Shown in pieces: positions 62,652 through 64,000 of a stretch of DNA of 64,000 bases. Below the pieces are notes generated by a model. That model ran no database searches and had not been told where the DNA came from. It worked only from the letters and a program-made list of their open reading frames with translations. Both the position numbers and the translations under genes were made by a program. Location: assembly GCF_019655855.1 (NCBI RefSeq), contig NZ_BPFX01000009.1, forward strand, positions 82,082-146,081, in the 5' to 3' direction. The DNA is from Pseudomonas paralcaligenes (GTDB lineage: Bacteria > Pseudomonadota > Gammaproteobacteria > Pseudomonadales > Pseudomonadaceae). Each line of letters starts with the position of its first letter. The stretch's first letter is position 1.

Positions 62652-63851
62652 ATGAAGTCGGTTGAAGAGCAGCTGGCGCTGATCAAGCGCGGAGCGGAAG
62701 AAGTCCTGGTCGAATCCGAACTGGTGGAAAAACTCAAGCGTGGCGAGCCGCTGCGCATCAAGGCCGGTTTCGACCCTACCGCACCCGATCTGCACCTGGG
62801 ACATACCGTCCTTATTAATAAGCTGCGCCAGTTCCAGGAGCTGGGGCACCAGGTGATCTTCCTGATCGGCGACTTCACCGGCATGATCGGCGACCCCAGT
62901 GGCAAGAGCACTACCCGTCCGCCGCTGACTCGCGAGCAGGTGCTCGACAACGCCGAGACCTACAAGACCCAGGTATTCAAGATCCTCGATCCGGCGAAGA
63001 CCGAGGTGGCTTTCAACTCCACCTGGATGGACAAGCTGACTCCGGCCGACTTCATCCGCTTGTCGTCGCAGTACACCGTGGCGCGCATGCTCGAACGCGA
63101 CGACTTCCAGAAGCGCTATGAGGGCAACCAGCCGATCGCCATCCATGAGTTCCTCTATCCGCTGGTTCAAGGCTACGACTCGGTGGCGTTGCGCGCCGAT
63201 GTCGAGCTGGGTGGCACCGACCAGAAATTCAACCTGCTGATGGGGCGTGAGCTGCAGCGTGCCTATGGGCAGTCCTCCCAATGCATCGTCACCATGCCGT
63301 TGCTGGAAGGTCTGGATGGCGTGAAGAAGATGTCCAAGTCGCTGGGCAACTACGTGGGTATCCAGGAGGCGCCGGGCGCCATGTACAACAAGCTGGTGTC
63401 CATGCCCGACTCGCTGATGTGGCGCTACTTCGAACTGCTGAGCTTCCGCTCCATGGAAGAGATCGAGCAGTTCAAGGCGGATGTGGCGAGTGGCGCCAAT
63501 CCCCGGGACATCAAGATCAAGCTGGCCGAGGAGATCGTTGCTCGTTTCCACGGCGAAGAGGCGGCGGCCAATGCCCACCGCTCCGCTGGCAATCGCCTGA
63601 AAGATGGCGAGCTGCCGGACGATCTTCCGGAGGTCGAGCTTCTATCTATAGAAGATATGCCGGTCTCCTCCGTCCTTAATAAGGCAGGCCTGGTGAAGAA
63701 CGCTGCGGCTGCACGCGATCTGCTGAGCGCCGGCAGTGTGAAGGTGGATGGTGAGGTTGTGGATCGTGGCTTCGTGTTCAAGCTGGGCTCCAGCCATGTC
63801 TGCCAGGCCGGCAAGAAGGCCTTCGCACGCATCCATCTGAAAGCCGAGTAA
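62652..63851 (+). CDS. tyrS: Tyrosyl-tRNA synthetase
   Basis: The 399-residue class I synthetase has the HIGH-type motif HLGHT, the KMSKS motif (KKMSKSLGN), and a C-terminal S4 RNA-binding domain ([18 protein letters not shown]). It is of the TyrZ-like group common in pseudomonads. The ATG at 62,652 ([10 protein letters not shown]) has no strong Shine-Dalgarno; the frame opens upstream, but that part is not conserved in type. It sits just before an rRNA operon, as in P. aeruginosa. Confidence 0.97.
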   Translation: MKSVEEQLALIKRGAEEVLVESELVEKLKRGEPLRIKAGFDPTAPDLHLGHTVLINKLRQFQELGHQVIFLIGDFTGMIGDPSGKSTTRPPLTREQVLDNAETYKTQVFKILDPAKTEVAFNSTWMDKLTPADFIRLSSQYTVARMLERDDFQKRYEGNQPIAIHEFLYPLVQGYDSVALRADVELGGTDQKFNLLMGRELQRAYGQSSQCIVTMPLLEGLDGVKKMSKSLGNYVGIQEAPGAMYNKLVSMPDSLMWRYFELLSFRSMEEIEQFKADVASGANPRDIKIKLAEEIVARFHGEEAAANAHRSAGNRLKDGELPDDLPEVELLSIEDMPVSSVLNKAGLVKNAAAARDLLSAGSVKVDGEVVDRGFVFKLGSSHVCQAGKKAFARIHLKAE

Positions 63852-63869
63852 AAAGTTTCAGAAATCAGT

Positions 63870-63897
63870 TGACGGCCCGATTTAGGTCCTTATAATG
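63870..63897 (+). promoter_or_regulatory. rRNA operon promoter P1
   Basis: TTGACG (63,870) and TATAAT (63,892) with a 16-bp spacer, followed by a GC-rich discriminator GCGCC, are typical of a stringently controlled rrn promoter. AT-rich sequence upstream may act as an UP element. Confidence 0.85.
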
Positions 63898-63965
63898 CGC
63901 CCCACTTCCGGTGCAGGCCTCTCGGGAAACTCCTTGAAAATCAAAGAGTTGAACGAAAAAAGAGA

Positions 63966-63993
63966 TTGCAGCGGCGGCGAATTCGAGTAGAAT
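63966..63993 (+). promoter_or_regulatory. rRNA operon promoter P2
   Basis: TTGCAG (63,966) and TAGAAT (63,988), again with a 16-bp spacer and the same GCGCC discriminator, lie 96 bp after P1. The 16S gene itself must begin beyond the window. Confidence 0.8.
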
Positions 63994-64000
63994 GCGCCGG

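Overview
The window is chromosomal DNA of a Pseudomonas species. From 9 kb to the right end the gene order follows the P. aeruginosa PA0575-PA0668 block (recalled from memory): rmcA, rpoD, dnaG, rpsU, tsaD, plsY, folB, folK, cca, spoVR-yeaH-prkA, glpE-apaH-apaG-rsmA-pdxA-surA-lptD, amgK-murU, a djlA-like gene, agtSR-agtABCD, rpe-gph-trpE-trpGDC, vfr, osmC, coq7, a Ycf46-type ATPase, hemJ, argC, erpA, anmK, an M23 peptidase and tyrS, ending in tandem rRNA promoters. It is not P. aeruginosa itself. The pyocin cluster between trpE and trpG is absent, and so are the counterparts of yqeY, speD, PA0602 and PA0663-0664. The HIT-family gene next to coq7 survives only as its first 14 codons.

Positions 1 to about 8990 are a mobile island integrated at the 3' end of a CAU-anticodon tRNA gene. 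Reading inward from the tRNA it holds a tyrosine integrase, a 42-bp near-perfect palindrome, an AT-rich control region, a small HTH gene overlapping a putative replication initiator, about 320 bp of three different 11-bp repeat arrays (origin-like), a ribbon-helix-helix (MobC-like) protein, and a type I restriction-modification locus. In that locus an Abi_2/HEPN gene sits between hsdR and hsdM and is bracketed by two strong hairpins. The island runs off the left edge, so the rest of hsdM, any hsdS and the distal att site are not visible.

The core region groups into functional units: sigma-70/primase/S21 (macromolecular synthesis), folate and tRNA maturation, the PrkA/YeaH/SpoVR stress operon, the outer-membrane biogenesis and housekeeping operon (lptD to glpE), MurNAc recycling (amgK-murU), GABA/5-aminovalerate uptake (agt) with its own two-component system, and tryptophan biosynthesis. 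A contiguous trpE-trpGDC cluster is preceded by a probable attenuator whose Trp-rich leader peptide is encoded in frame inside the 3' end of gph. Three REP-type inverted pairs and several other hairpin repeats lie between genes.

Most promising observations: the island's 11-bp repeat arrays with the rep/HTH module, the hairpin-flanked Abi_2 gene inside the RM locus, the gph/trp-leader overlap, the HIT gene relic cut at a dispersed repeat, an IscR-like site over the erpA promoter, and a pilin-like helix at the end of a DUF805 protein.
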